A DNA stretch of 24,269 nucleotides, taken from NCBI GenBank assembly GCA_937901125.1, contig CALCGT010000049.1:1-24269 (forward strand). The letters are read 5' to 3'. The stretch comes from an uncultured Clostridia bacterium. Its GTDB lineage: Bacteria; Bacillota; Clostridia; Lachnospirales; Anaerotignaceae. Both the position numbers and the translations under genes were made by a program. Shown here in pieces: positions 15,062-22,749 of the stretch; the stretch's first letter is position 1, and every line of letters starts with the position of its first letter. The notes below the pieces were generated by a model. It ran no database searches, was not told the origin of the DNA, and saw only the letters and a list, made by a program, of their open reading frames with translations.

Positions 15062-15799
15062 ATGGCGATCCATCGTTTTGACGGCAGAAAAGTAGAAGAA
15101 CTGCGTTCTGTGAAGATTATCAAGGATTTCACCCGCTACGCAGAGGGTTCTATTTTGATAGAATGGGGCAATACAAAGGTGCTGTGCAATGCTTCTGTGG
15201 AGGAAAGCGTGCCTCCCTTCAAGAAAGGCAGTGGTGAAGGCTGGGTGACAGCGGAATATGCCATGCTGCCCCGGGCAACAGCTACCAGAAATAAAAGAGA
15301 TATCAACAAGCTGAAACTGAATCAGCGTTCCATAGAGATTCAGCGTCTCATTGGCAGAGCGCTGCGGGCGGCAGTGGATTTCGCCGAATTGGGCGAAAGA
15401 AGCATCACTGTAGATTGTGATGTGATCCAGGCGGACGGCGGCACAAGAACAGCTTCCATTACCGGGGGCTTTGTGGCACTAGCACTGGCCTGCCAGAAGC
15501 TTTTGGACGAAGGGCTCATTGAAAAAATGCCTCTGCACAGGTATATTTCCGCTGTAAGCGTTGGTGTGGTAGATGGTGTGGCAATGGCAGACCTTTGCTA
15601 TGAAGAAGATTCTGCGGCGGAAGTGGATATGAACATCATTATGACAGATGAAGGCAATTTTGTAGAAGTGCAGGGCACCGGCGAACACGGTACCTTCACC
15701 CAGGAACAGCTTCTGGAATTGCTGGCTCTGGCAAGAAAGGCTGTAGGAGAACTGAAGGAGCTTCAGAAAGAAGCCCTGGGCGGCTTGGAATTGAACTGA
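15062..15799 (+). CDS. rph: Ribonuclease PH
   Basis: A 245-residue phosphate-dependent 3'-5' exoribonuclease that trims tRNA 3' ends. The whole sequence matches RNase PH: RFDGRKVEELR at the N-terminus, VLCNASVEESVPPF, GWVTAEYAMLPRAT, an RSIEIQRLIGRALRAAVD helix and the DGGTRTASITGGFVAL phosphate-binding stretch (about residues 126-141). Length is typical. The ATG at 15062 follows AAGGAGG (15048-15054) by seven bases. It is first in an operon with rdgB and a phosphodiesterase gene, the same order as rph-ysnA-ysnB of Bacillus subtilis. Because the tRNAs in this window lack an encoded CCA, 3' trimming by such enzymes before CCA addition is expected. Confidence 0.97.
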   Translation: MAIHRFDGRKVEELRSVKIIKDFTRYAEGSILIEWGNTKVLCNASVEESVPPFKKGSGEGWVTAEYAMLPRATATRNKRDINKLKLNQRSIEIQRLIGRALRAAVDFAELGERSITVDCDVIQADGGTRTASITGGFVALALACQKLLDEGLIEKMPLHRYISAVSVGVVDGVAMADLCYEEDSAAEVDMNIIMTDEGNFVEVQGTGEHGTFTQEQLLELLALARKAVGELKELQKEALGGLELN

Positions 15800-15808
15800 G
15801 GAGGAAAA

Positions 15809-16402
15809 ATGGAGACGATCATCTTTGCAACAAAAAATAAAGGGAAAATAAAGGAAATCAATGCTATTCTGGCAGATATGGATGTGGAAGTTATCTCCAT
15901 GGAGGACGCAGATATTCACATCGATGTGGTGGAAGATGGCACGACCTTTGAAGAAAATGCCATGAAAAAAGCGGTACAGATCATGGAGGCTTGTGGTAAG
16001 ATCACATTGAGCGATGATTCCGGTCTGGAAATCGACTATATGGATAAGGCACCCGGCATCTACTCTGCCCGTTTTATGGGGGAAGATACCCCTTATTCGG
16101 AACGGTTTAAAGCCATTTTTGAAAAACTGAAAGGGGTGCCGGAAGAACAGAGAACAGCTCGTTTCGTCAGCTGCATCGCGGCAGTATTCCCCGATGGCAG
16201 AAGATTGGTCAGCTATGATACTGTAGAAGGCATCATTGGTTACGAAGCCAAGGGGGAAAATGGCTTTGGCTATGACCCTATCTTCTTTGTGCCGGAAAAG
16301 GGAAAATATATGGCGGAGCTTTCTTCCGAAGAAAAGAATGCCATCAGCCACAGGGGCAAGGCGCTGCGGAAAATGAAAGAAATGCTGAAAAAGGAACTGT
16401 GA
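15809..16402 (+). CDS. rdgB: XTP/dITP diphosphatase (non-canonical purine NTP pyrophosphatase)
   Basis: A 197-residue HAM1/RdgB-family enzyme that removes dITP, ITP and XTP from the nucleotide pool by hydrolysis to the monophosphate and pyrophosphate. Signatures in order are IIFATKNKGKIKEI at the N-terminus, TFEENAMKKA, LSDDSGLEID (catalytic Asp region, about residues 69-78), PGIYSARFMG, GFGYDPIFFVP and SHRGKAL near the end. Length is normal. GAGGAGG lies upstream of the ATG, nine bases after the rph stop. It corresponds to B. subtilis ysnA in the rph operon. Confidence 0.96.
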   Translation: METIIFATKNKGKIKEINAILADMDVEVISMEDADIHIDVVEDGTTFEENAMKKAVQIMEACGKITLSDDSGLEIDYMDKAPGIYSARFMGEDTPYSERFKAIFEKLKGVPEEQRTARFVSCIAAVFPDGRRLVSYDTVEGIIGYEAKGENGFGYDPIFFVPEKGKYMAELSSEEKNAISHRGKALRKMKEMLKKEL

Positions 16403-16406
16403 TTTT

Positions 16407-16916
16407 ATGAAAATCTTAGTATTGAGTGATACCCATTCCTATCTGGATAATGCCAGAAATGTGCTGAAGCGGATTGGTGGGAAAATGGATATGGTGTTCC
16501 ATTTGGGGGATCATGATGGGGATGCATTGGAACTGCAGATGGAATTTCCCAATTTGCCCTTCCATTTTGTAAAGGGAAACAATGATTATGGGGTGGATAC
16601 CCCTTTCAAAAAGCTGGTACGGGCCGGGGGCAAGGCACTGCTGCTCACCCATGGACATAAGCAACGGGTCCACTGGAATCCCGATACCATCTGCTATTGG
16701 GCGGAGGAACAGGGGGCGGATGTGGTTCTGTTTGGTCATACTCATATGCCTGTTTGGGATACTGGCGGCAGAGTGGCTATGTTCAATCCCGGCAGCATTT
16801 CCCTGCCCAGAGGTGGCGGCCTGCCTACCTTTGGTATCCTGACCATTGAAAATGGCAGAGTGGAAGGTGCCATTATGGAATATTGGAACGCAGAACATTT
16901 TAAGCGGATCAATTAA
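16407..16916 (+). CDS. YfcE/YsnB-family metallophosphoesterase
   Basis: A 169-residue calcineurin-like phosphoesterase of the YfcE/MJ0936 type. The two-metal site is complete: D8 and H10 (SDTHS), a GD pair in HLGDHDGD, GNND, LTHGHK and FGHTHMP. Such proteins are active on phosphodiesters in vitro, but the natural substrate is usually unknown. It begins four bases after rdgB, with AAGGA inside the rdgB 3' end as ribosome binding site. Its position matches B. subtilis ysnB, third gene of the rph operon. Confidence 0.92.
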   Translation: MKILVLSDTHSYLDNARNVLKRIGGKMDMVFHLGDHDGDALELQMEFPNLPFHFVKGNNDYGVDTPFKKLVRAGGKALLLTHGHKQRVHWNPDTICYWAEEQGADVVLFGHTHMPVWDTGGRVAMFNPGSISLPRGGGLPTFGILTIENGRVEGAIMEYWNAEHFKRIN

Positions 16917-16925
16917 AGGAAAAGA

Positions 16926-16965
16926 GGCGGGGCAAAGCTGCATTTCGCTCTGCCTTTTCTTTTTT
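16926..16965 (+). terminator. Terminator after the rph operon
   Basis: An 8-bp stem (16926-16933 with 16947-16954, two G-U pairs) with a 13-base loop leads into a T-rich tail (TTTTCTTTTTT). The stem is modest but the tail is good. Confidence 0.65.
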
Positions 16966-16995
16966 GAAAAAAATTCAAAAAGTTTGAAAAACCTG

Positions 16996-17024
16996 TTGAC
17001 AGATGAAAGGCGTTATGGCATAAT
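16996..17024 (+). promoter_or_regulatory. Promoter of tRNA-Arg
   Basis: A perfect TTGACA (16996-17001) and CATAAT (17019-17024) are separated by 17 bases. Transcription would start around 17031, close to the tRNA 5' end. Confidence 0.85.
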
Positions 17025-17042
17025 ATTTCTTGCGTCAAATGT

Positions 17043-17116
<74 letters not shown>

Positions 17117-17123
17117 GAAAAAA

Positions 17124-17155
17124 GCTCATCGATTTTGATGAGCCTTTTGTTTTTT
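17124..17155 (+). terminator. Terminator after tRNA-Arg
   Basis: A perfect 7-bp stem (17124-17130 with 17137-17143) is followed by a T-rich run, starting seven bases after the tRNA. Confidence 0.85.
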
Positions 17156-17170
17156 ATTAAAGAGAATATA

Positions 17171-17199
17171 TTGACATTCTGAACGGAAAGGCATAAAAT
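17171..17199 (+). promoter_or_regulatory. Promoter of tRNA-Leu
   Basis: A perfect TTGACA (17171-17176) and TAAAAT (17194-17199) are separated by 17 bases. The leader to the tRNA is about 69 bases, longer than for the neighbouring tRNA-Arg. Confidence 0.85.
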
Positions 17200-17274
17200 A
17201 ATTTGTAGTGGATGAAACGGTAACGTTCCACCTCGAGAGCCCTCCCCGAGTAAAAATAGAGGGATTTTTCATTT

Positions 17275-17356
17275 GCGGATATGGCGAAATTGGCAGACGC
17301 GCTGGATTTAGGTTCCAGTGGGGTAACCCGTGCAGGTTCAAGTCCTGTTATCCGCA
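17275..17356 (+). tRNA. tRNA-Leu (anticodon TAG)
   Basis: An 82-nt class II tRNA with a long variable arm. The acceptor stem pairs GCGGATA (17275-17281) with TATCCGC (17349-17355). The anticodon arm is CTGGA/TCCAG with loop TTTAGGT and anticodon TAG. The variable arm (GGGGTAACCC) forms a short stem, and the T loop is TTCAAGT. The discriminator is A and no CCA is encoded. It reads CUA and other CUN codons. Confidence 0.97.
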
Positions 17357-17363
17357 GAAAAAA

Positions 17364-17396
17364 AAGCTCCGAATCAAGGGATTCGGGGCTTTTTTG
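17364..17396. terminator. Bidirectional terminator between tRNA-Leu and convergent pepF
   Basis: A 12-bp stem (17364-17375 with 17380-17391, one G-U pair) has a 4-base loop. A runs precede it and T runs follow it, so it serves both tRNA-Leu and the minus-strand pepF gene ending at 17420. Confidence 0.9.
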
Positions 17397-17419
17397 TTAA
17401 TTATATCTCAGTGTTTTTA

Positions 17420-19216
17420 TTACAGTGTTTCAAATTCATCCAGCAGTTCTTTGAACAGCTGCATTGCATTTTCGATGGGCTCTGCAGTGGAGAGGTCAAC
17501 ACCGGCACCCTTCAGCAGATCGATGGAATATTCGCTGTCGCCCTTGGACAGGAAATCCAGATAAGCATCGATGGCGGGCTGTCCTTCGTTCAAAATTTTT
17601 CTGGAAAGGGCAATGGCTGCGCTGTAGCCTGTGGCATACTGATATACATAGAAAGCGTTATAGAAATGGGGGATGCGTGCCCATTCGATATCGATTTCAG
17701 GGTCAATGACGATATCATCCCCGAAATATTTCACGTTCAGGTCATGATAGATCTGGTTCATACCTTCCCATGTGAGGGGGGCACCCTTTTCTGCCATGCT
17801 GTGGGTGATCTTTTCAAATTCCGCAAACATGGTCTGTCGGAACAACGTACCACGGAACTGTTCCAGGAAATAGTTGATGAGATATTTTCGCATGGTCTTG
17901 TCTTTTGTGGTTTTCAGCAGATGTTCCATCAGCAGGGCTTCGTTGCAAGTGGAAGCTACTTCTGCTACGAAAATCTTATGGTCTGCGTAAAGATAGGGCT
18001 GCTTTTTCCAGGTGAAGAAGCTGTGGAGGGCATGCCCTATTTCATGAGCCAATGTAAACATGCTGTTGATGGTGTCATTGTGGTTCAGCAGGACAAAAGG
18101 ATGTACCCCATAGCTGCCCCAGGAGTAAGCACCACCCCGCTTGCCTTTGTTCTCGTAAACATCGATCCAGCCGCTTTCCATGCCGTGTTCCAAAGCTGTG
18201 CTGTATTCCTCGCCCATGACGGACAGGGCTTCTTTGACAGTTTTCTTCGCTTTGTCATAAGGGATTTTTACATCGGCATCGGGCACCAAAGGCACATACA
18301 GATCATACATATGCAGTTCTTCTACGCCCAGTTCCTTTTTGCGGAGGGAAACATAGCGATGCAGAAGGGGCAGGTTTTGATTGACTGTATCGATCAAATT
18401 ATCGTAAACGGACAGGGGGATATTGTCATCAGAGAGAGCCATTTCCATGGCGGAGTTGTATTTTTTTGTTTCCGCGAAGAAAACATCGCTCTTTACGGAA
18501 GAAGAATAGGTTGCCGCGATGGTATTTTTCTGACCGGAATATACGGAATACAAGTTTTTGAAAGCCTGTTCCCGGATGGAACGATCGGGATTTTCCAGGA
18601 AAGTTACATATCTGCCCTTTGTCAGCTCCATTTCTTCTCCATCGCCTGTTTTGATGGAGGGGAAGCGAATATCCGCATCGTTCAGCATGGTAAAGATCTG
18701 CTGAGGCGCACCCCCCAGTTCCGCTGCCTTTGCCAGCAGGTTTTCTTCAGCAGGAGAAAGGGTATGGGCTTTCTGACGCAGCAGAGTATGGAAGAAATGG
18801 TCATAAATGGCGAAATCTGCGGATTTTTCTTTTCGGAATGCCGCTAGTTTTTCCTCGGGGATGGCAATAATCTCGGGAGTCAGAAAGGAAATGGCTGCGG
18901 AATAGCGGATCAGCAGCATTTCAGCCCGGGATGCCATGCCCTGATAGAAGGCATTGGCACTGTCTTCGTGCATACGCATGGAAGCGTAGGTGTAGACATG
19001 ATCCAATTGCAAGGACAAGGCTTCATTTTTCTGCAGACAGGAAAGCAGAGTTTCTGCGGAATCCGTCAGTTTACCGGAAAAGGCTGTTATTTCGGGGATG
19101 CTGGCTTCCAGAGCGGTATAGGCAGCTTCCCAATCGGCGTCTGTTTTAAAATAATCCTCGATATGCCAATGGAAACGAGGGTCAGTATCCTTTCGTTCGG
19201 GAATAGAATGGTTCAT
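17420..19216 (-). CDS. pepF: Oligoendopeptidase F (M3B family)
   Basis: A 598-residue cytosolic zinc metallopeptidase that degrades short peptides. The HExxH motif is TLAHEIGHALHSFF (about residue 388), and the third zinc ligand lies downstream in VAEVASTCNEALL. The N-terminal PepF-type region (FHWHIEDYF, then long helices to about residue 200) and the C-terminal GYSAAIALSRKIL region fit the family, and the ~600-residue length is exact. The ATG at 19216 is seven bases after AGAGGT on the minus strand. It is a single-gene unit with its own promoter and a shared terminator. A very long open frame runs antisense through it from codon composition, which I do not regard as a gene. Confidence 0.95.
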   Translation of the reverse strand: MNHSIPERKDTDPRFHWHIEDYFKTDADWEAAYTALEASIPEITAFSGKLTDSAETLLSCLQKNEALSLQLDHVYTYASMRMHEDSANAFYQGMASRAEMLLIRYSAAISFLTPEIIAIPEEKLAAFRKEKSADFAIYDHFFHTLLRQKAHTLSPAEENLLAKAAELGGAPQQIFTMLNDADIRFPSIKTGDGEEMELTKGRYVTFLENPDRSIREQAFKNLYSVYSGQKNTIAATYSSSVKSDVFFAETKKYNSAMEMALSDDNIPLSVYDNLIDTVNQNLPLLHRYVSLRKKELGVEELHMYDLYVPLVPDADVKIPYDKAKKTVKEALSVMGEEYSTALEHGMESGWIDVYENKGKRGGAYSWGSYGVHPFVLLNHNDTINSMFTLAHEIGHALHSFFTWKKQPYLYADHKIFVAEVASTCNEALLMEHLLKTTKDKTMRKYLINYFLEQFRGTLFRQTMFAEFEKITHSMAEKGAPLTWEGMNQIYHDLNVKYFGDDIVIDPEIDIEWARIPHFYNAFYVYQYATGYSAAIALSRKILNEGQPAIDAYLDFLSKGDSEYSIDLLKGAGVDLSTAEPIENAMQLFKELLDEFETL

Positions 19217-19274
19217 GATTCATACCTCTTTTCTACATGGATATTATATGCTGTATTTTTTGAATTTAAATAAT

Positions 19275-19303
19275 AGTATAACACTTTTAGAAAAAGATAT
19301 AAA
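19275..19303 (-). promoter_or_regulatory. Promoter of pepF
   Basis: On the minus strand TTTATA (19298-19303) and TATACT (19275-19280) are 17 bases apart, with TG making an extended -10 (TGTTATACT). A TATAAT nearer the gene has no good -35. Confidence 0.6.
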
Positions 19304-19366
19304 GTCAGGAAAAATTCTATATATTAAAAAATCGTGAATTTTTATAGAAAATTGAACGAATTTTTC

Positions 19367-19395
19367 TTGCTGTTGGGCACTTTTCATTGTATGAT
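19367..19395 (+). promoter_or_regulatory. Promoter of glgA
   Basis: TTGCTG (19367-19372) and TATGAT (19390-19395) are 17 bases apart, in a very A/T-rich region divergent from the pepF promoter. Confidence 0.55.
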
Positions 19396-19414
19396 ATGAA
19401 TGAGGTGATAAATT

Positions 19415-20848
19415 ATGGAAAAAGGTTTGAAGGTACTTCTGGTTGCCTCCGAATCGGCGCCTTTTATCAAAAGCGGCGGCTTGGGCGACGTTGTTGGTTC
19501 TTTGCCAAAGGCACTCCGTGCAAAAGGCGTGGATGTCCGCGTGGTGATCCCTCGACATAGAGCAATCAAAAACGAAACAATGTATGACGTGGAACTCGCA
19601 GGGGAATTCGATGTTCATTTGCAATGGCGCAAACAGAGAGCAAAGGTTCTGGTAAAACCCGGCGATGTGCCCGTATATTTTATTGAAAATGATTATTATT
19701 TTGGCCGTGGCGGTCTGTATGGCTTCGGGGATGATAACGAACGCTTTGCGTTCTTTGGAAAGGCAGTGCTGGATATGCTGGCAATGCTGGATTTCTATCC
19801 GGATATCATTCATTGCAACGACTGGCAGACAGGCCCTCTTTGCATGTATCTGAAAGAAATTTACAGCAAGGTAGTGCAGTATTCCAAGATCAAAACATTG
19901 TTTACCATCCACAACCTGCAGTATCAGGGCAGATTTGCCTCTGAAACTATGGGGATGCTGGGTGTGCCCGGCTGGGTATACAACAATGTGGAATTCTATG
20001 ATTCTGTTAGCTATATGAAAATGGGGCTGGTCTATGCAGATTTTATCAGCACCGTCAGCGAGACCTATGCATGGGAGATACAAACACCGGAATACGGCTA
20101 TGGCATGGATGGCATCTTAAGAAGCAGAAGCCACCAGCTTTGCGGTATCATCAACGGGATCGATTTTGTGGCAAACAACCCTGAAACAGATAAACATATC
20201 GTAAAACATTTCAGCGCGGAGCATCCTGAAGGCAAGGCGGAAAACAAACGTGCCCTGCAGGAAAGACTGGGGCTGGAACAGAGAGATGTTCCCATGATCG
20301 CCATGATCACCCGTTTGGCGGATCAGAAGGGCGTGGATATTCTGGCACCTGTTCTGGATGAAATGATGAGAAGAGATATTCAATTTGTATTGCTAGGCAC
20401 AGGGGAAGGTCATTATGAATACACTTTCCGTAATATGCAGAACAGCTACCCCGGCAGAGCTTCTTCTAATATTTTCTTTGATGAAGCACTGGCACAGCAG
20501 ATTTATGCATCTGCGGATATGTTCTTGATGCCTTCCAAATTTGAACCCTGCGGTCTGGGGCAGATGTTCAGCCTGCGTTTCGGCACAGTGCCCATCGCTC
20601 GAAAGACTGGTGGCTTGGCGGATACCATCCAACATTACAATCCTGAAACAAAACAGGGGAATGGCTTCCTGTTTGAGCATTATGATGGCTGGGGTCTGCT
20701 TTGGGCAGTAGATGAAGCCCTGCGTACCTATCACATGGGCAGGGAAGAATGGGGTCATGTCGTGAAAAACGCCATGCTGTGCGATTATTCTTGGGAAAGC
20801 TCCGCAGAAAAATATATTGCATTGTATGAACATTTAAAAGAAATGTAA
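19415..20848 (+). CDS. glgA: Glycogen synthase GlgA (GT5, ADP-glucose)
   Basis: A 477-residue GT-B glycosyltransferase that adds glucose from ADP-glucose to alpha-1,4-glucan. The ADP-glucose-binding KSGGLGDV motif is at residues 19-26, and the N-terminal domain continues with HCNDWQTG and FTIHNLQYQG. The second Rossmann domain has ITRLADQKGVD, the LMPSKFEPCGLGQ catalytic region and TGGLADTI, all typical. Length is normal. GAGGTGA (19402-19408) precedes the ATG by six bases. It is flanked by its own promoter and terminator with no glgC, glgD, glgB or glgP next to it in this window, so it is a solitary gene here. Confidence 0.96.
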   Translation: MEKGLKVLLVASESAPFIKSGGLGDVVGSLPKALRAKGVDVRVVIPRHRAIKNETMYDVELAGEFDVHLQWRKQRAKVLVKPGDVPVYFIENDYYFGRGGLYGFGDDNERFAFFGKAVLDMLAMLDFYPDIIHCNDWQTGPLCMYLKEIYSKVVQYSKIKTLFTIHNLQYQGRFASETMGMLGVPGWVYNNVEFYDSVSYMKMGLVYADFISTVSETYAWEIQTPEYGYGMDGILRSRSHQLCGIINGIDFVANNPETDKHIVKHFSAEHPEGKAENKRALQERLGLEQRDVPMIAMITRLADQKGVDILAPVLDEMMRRDIQFVLLGTGEGHYEYTFRNMQNSYPGRASSNIFFDEALAQQIYASADMFLMPSKFEPCGLGQMFSLRFGTVPIARKTGGLADTIQHYNPETKQGNGFLFEHYDGWGLLWAVDEALRTYHMGREEWGHVVKNAMLCDYSWESSAEKYIALYEHLKEM

Positions 20849-20859
20849 GAATGTCCATC

Positions 20860-20906
20860 AAACACCTTGGAAATCGAGGAAAAGCAGATTTTCAGGGTGT
20901 TTTTTT
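20860..20906 (+). terminator. Terminator after glgA
   Basis: A 16-bp stem (20860-20875 with 20887-20902, two G-U pairs), with an 11-base loop, runs into a T tract. It starts 12 bases after the glgA stop. Confidence 0.88.
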
Positions 20907-20939
20907 AACATATTTTTTATGAAAATGCGGCGGGGAGAT

Positions 20940-20968
20940 TTGCAAAAGAAACAGGAGTATAGTATGAT
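20940..20968 (+). promoter_or_regulatory. Promoter of the small-protein / DUF5711 unit
   Basis: TTGCAA (20940-20945) and TATGAT (20963-20968) are separated by 17 bases, about 40 bases upstream of the start codon. Confidence 0.6.
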
Positions 20969-21006
20969 AGGAAAAAGGATTCTAATGAAAATCAGGAGGG
21001 ATCACC

Positions 21007-21267
21007 ATGATTACAGTATGGAATAGAAAAGAACTGCTTTGTACATTCGATATGAAAAAACAGGCGGAGGTACGAGATATCCTGTGGAAATTCGATATTT
21101 CCTATGAAGTGCGTCTTTCTGACCGTGCAGATTTTTTCGTGGGGGGTAGAATGACTTCCGACAATACTGAAAATGACATCGATCATCAGACAGAATATCT
21201 GATCTATGTGAAAAAAGAAGATTACGACAGAGCAATGTTTCTGGTACAGAGAAACTTGCAGGAATAA
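21007..21267 (+). CDS. Small protein, possibly DUF2007-like, function unknown
   Basis: An 86-residue soluble protein. It starts MITVWNRKELLCTFDMKKQAEVRD-like, with a strand, a helix around KQAEVRDILWKF, then DISYEVRL, and ends in LIYVKKEDYDRAMFLVQRNL. The strand-helix-strand plus final strand-helix pattern, with 'DILWKFDISYEV' in the place of the usual 'LLEAAGIPA.V', resembles the DUF2007 putative signal-transducing family. This is a weak resemblance, not a firm match. AGGAGGG (20994-21000) is six bases upstream of the ATG. It is the first gene of a unit with the DUF5711 protein, 12 bases away. Confidence 0.75.
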   Translation: MITVWNRKELLCTFDMKKQAEVRDILWKFDISYEVRLSDRADFFVGGRMTSDNTENDIDHQTEYLIYVKKEDYDRAMFLVQRNLQE

Positions 21268-21279
21268 GCGGAGGCGGCA

Positions 21280-22668
21280 ATGGGCAGAAAAAACCCCAGA
21301 ATGAAACTGAATATAAGCAATAAAAGCCTGACAGTGTTGGTCTGCATCTTGGCGGTGGTCTGCCTGGTGGCAGGGGGCATCTATATCGATACCTTCTATG
21401 GAAAAGGGATGTTCCAGTCTTTTGTGAGCCAGATGAGGCAGAAAGAAACTGCTCGGTCAGAGGAAACGGCCCCTACGGAAAGTATGGCGGTGGATATCAG
21501 CAGCAAGGCGACGATGGCGGTTTTTGGGAAGGAATTTCTGCTTTGTACAAAAGATGGTGTGAAATATTATACTTCCATGGGTGACCAGAAATGGAGCGAT
21601 ACCTTCAATATGTCTTCTCCTGCCCTGATACAGGAAGGCGAATATATTGCTGTAGGTGATATGGGAGGCAAGGTGGTTCGTGTCTATGACAGAAACGGCA
21701 TGCTCTATGATCTGCAGGCAGAGGGCTCCCCTGTACAGTTCGCTTTGAATGAAAGTGGATATCTTTCTTTAATCACAAAAAGCAATAATGCTTATCACAT
21801 CCGTATTTACAATGCCAAGGGAACGCTTTTGAAGGAACGGGTGGAGGAAAGCAATGGGATCTATCCTCTTTCTTCTGATATTTCCGATGACAGTCGTGTG
21901 TTTGCGGTCAGCTATCTGGATACTACAGATATTTCTCCTGTTGGTCGTGTGCTTCTGTTCTATATCAAGGCAGAAGACAGCGAGAATTTCACAGACAGTA
22001 TGTTTGCGGCAGTGGAAAAAACAGACGAGATCATTCCCGTGGTAAGCTATCGCAAAAATGGCGCCCTGGCAGCCATCTCTGATATGGCAGTCTATGGTAT
22101 TGGCAGCGATGGTTCCGAATTGTGGAGCTATCCTCTGGAGAATACCATCGACCAGGCAGCTTTAGGCAATAAGGAATACATCGTTCTGGCCTTGGGCGAT
22201 AGTGTGGCTGATAAAGACGGCAGAGCAAAGGGGTCAGTCTGCTGGCTGGACGGCAGCGGGAAGGAAAAGGCTTCCTTTGAAACGGGGGAAAGCATAACGT
22301 ATCTGCTTTCTTCTGAAAAAGGAGTTGTCATCGGCAATGACCGCAGCTACACCGGTGTGACCCATAGCGGCAATGAAAGCTGGAATTATACCGCAACAGC
22401 GGATATGAGCGACTTGATCCCTATGGAAAAACTGAACAGAGTCATGGCAGTAAGTAAAGAACAGGTTTCTATTTATGATATGACAAAGGCACAGAGTGGG
22501 GAAACGACGGCAAAACCTGCTGAAAATACCGACGAGGAGAATGCTTCGGAAGAGAAAATAGCGGAAAGCAGCACAGAGGATGCCAAAGAAAAGAATACAT
22601 CTGGGGAAAACCAGAAAGAGACCGAAGATGGGGATAGTGTGGAACCATCTGTGGAAAAAGAAGAATAA
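21280..22668 (+). CDS. DUF5711-family membrane protein with beta-propeller-like domain
   Basis: A 462-residue protein: a short basic cytosolic N-terminus (GRKNPRMKLNISNK), one transmembrane helix (about 17-37), and an extracytoplasmic region of repeated beta units (for example GEYIAVGDMGGKVVRVYDRNG, GYLSLITKSNNAYHIRIYNA, GALAAISDMAVYGIGSDGSE), which suggests a propeller. The last ~65 residues are a low-complexity Glu/Thr/Ser tail. The architecture and the CvpA gene after it fit the clostridial DUF5711 family. The function is unknown. GGAGG lies six bases before the ATG. Unlike the 6685-8574 protein, its acidic tail is at the C-terminus, outside the cell. Confidence 0.82.
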   Translation: MGRKNPRMKLNISNKSLTVLVCILAVVCLVAGGIYIDTFYGKGMFQSFVSQMRQKETARSEETAPTESMAVDISSKATMAVFGKEFLLCTKDGVKYYTSMGDQKWSDTFNMSSPALIQEGEYIAVGDMGGKVVRVYDRNGMLYDLQAEGSPVQFALNESGYLSLITKSNNAYHIRIYNAKGTLLKERVEESNGIYPLSSDISDDSRVFAVSYLDTTDISPVGRVLLFYIKAEDSENFTDSMFAAVEKTDEIIPVVSYRKNGALAAISDMAVYGIGSDGSELWSYPLENTIDQAALGNKEYIVLALGDSVADKDGRAKGSVCWLDGSGKEKASFETGESITYLLSSEKGVVIGNDRSYTGVTHSGNESWNYTATADMSDLIPMEKLNRVMAVSKEQVSIYDMTKAQSGETTAKPAENTDEENASEEKIAESSTEDAKEKNTSGENQKETEDGDSVEPSVEKEE

Positions 22669-22681
22669 GAAGAATAAAATG

Positions 22682-22717
22682 GGCGGCAAAAAATTCAGTA
22701 TGCCGCCTTTCTTCTTT
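22682..22717 (+). terminator. Terminator-like hairpin between the DUF5711 and cvpA genes
   Basis: A 7-bp GC-rich stem (22682-22688 with 22701-22707), with a 12-base loop, is followed by a T/C-rich tail. It probably reduces transcription into cvpA rather than stopping it fully, as I see no clear promoter for cvpA. Confidence 0.65.
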
Positions 22718-22749
22718 CTATATTATAGAAGAAAAAAGGAGGAAAACGG

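Noticed and set aside
17207..17274. A T-box riboswitch before tRNA-Leu
   Set aside because: The leader is too short and lacks the conserved T-box sequence (AGGGTGG-type); T-boxes also control synthetase or amino acid genes rather than tRNAs.
17330..18847. A 505-codon open frame on the plus strand opposite pepF
   Set aside because: It lies antisense to a clear oligoendopeptidase F gene, begins inside tRNA-Leu, is Cys/Phe-rich without domains and has no ribosome binding site. It arises from the codon composition of pepF.
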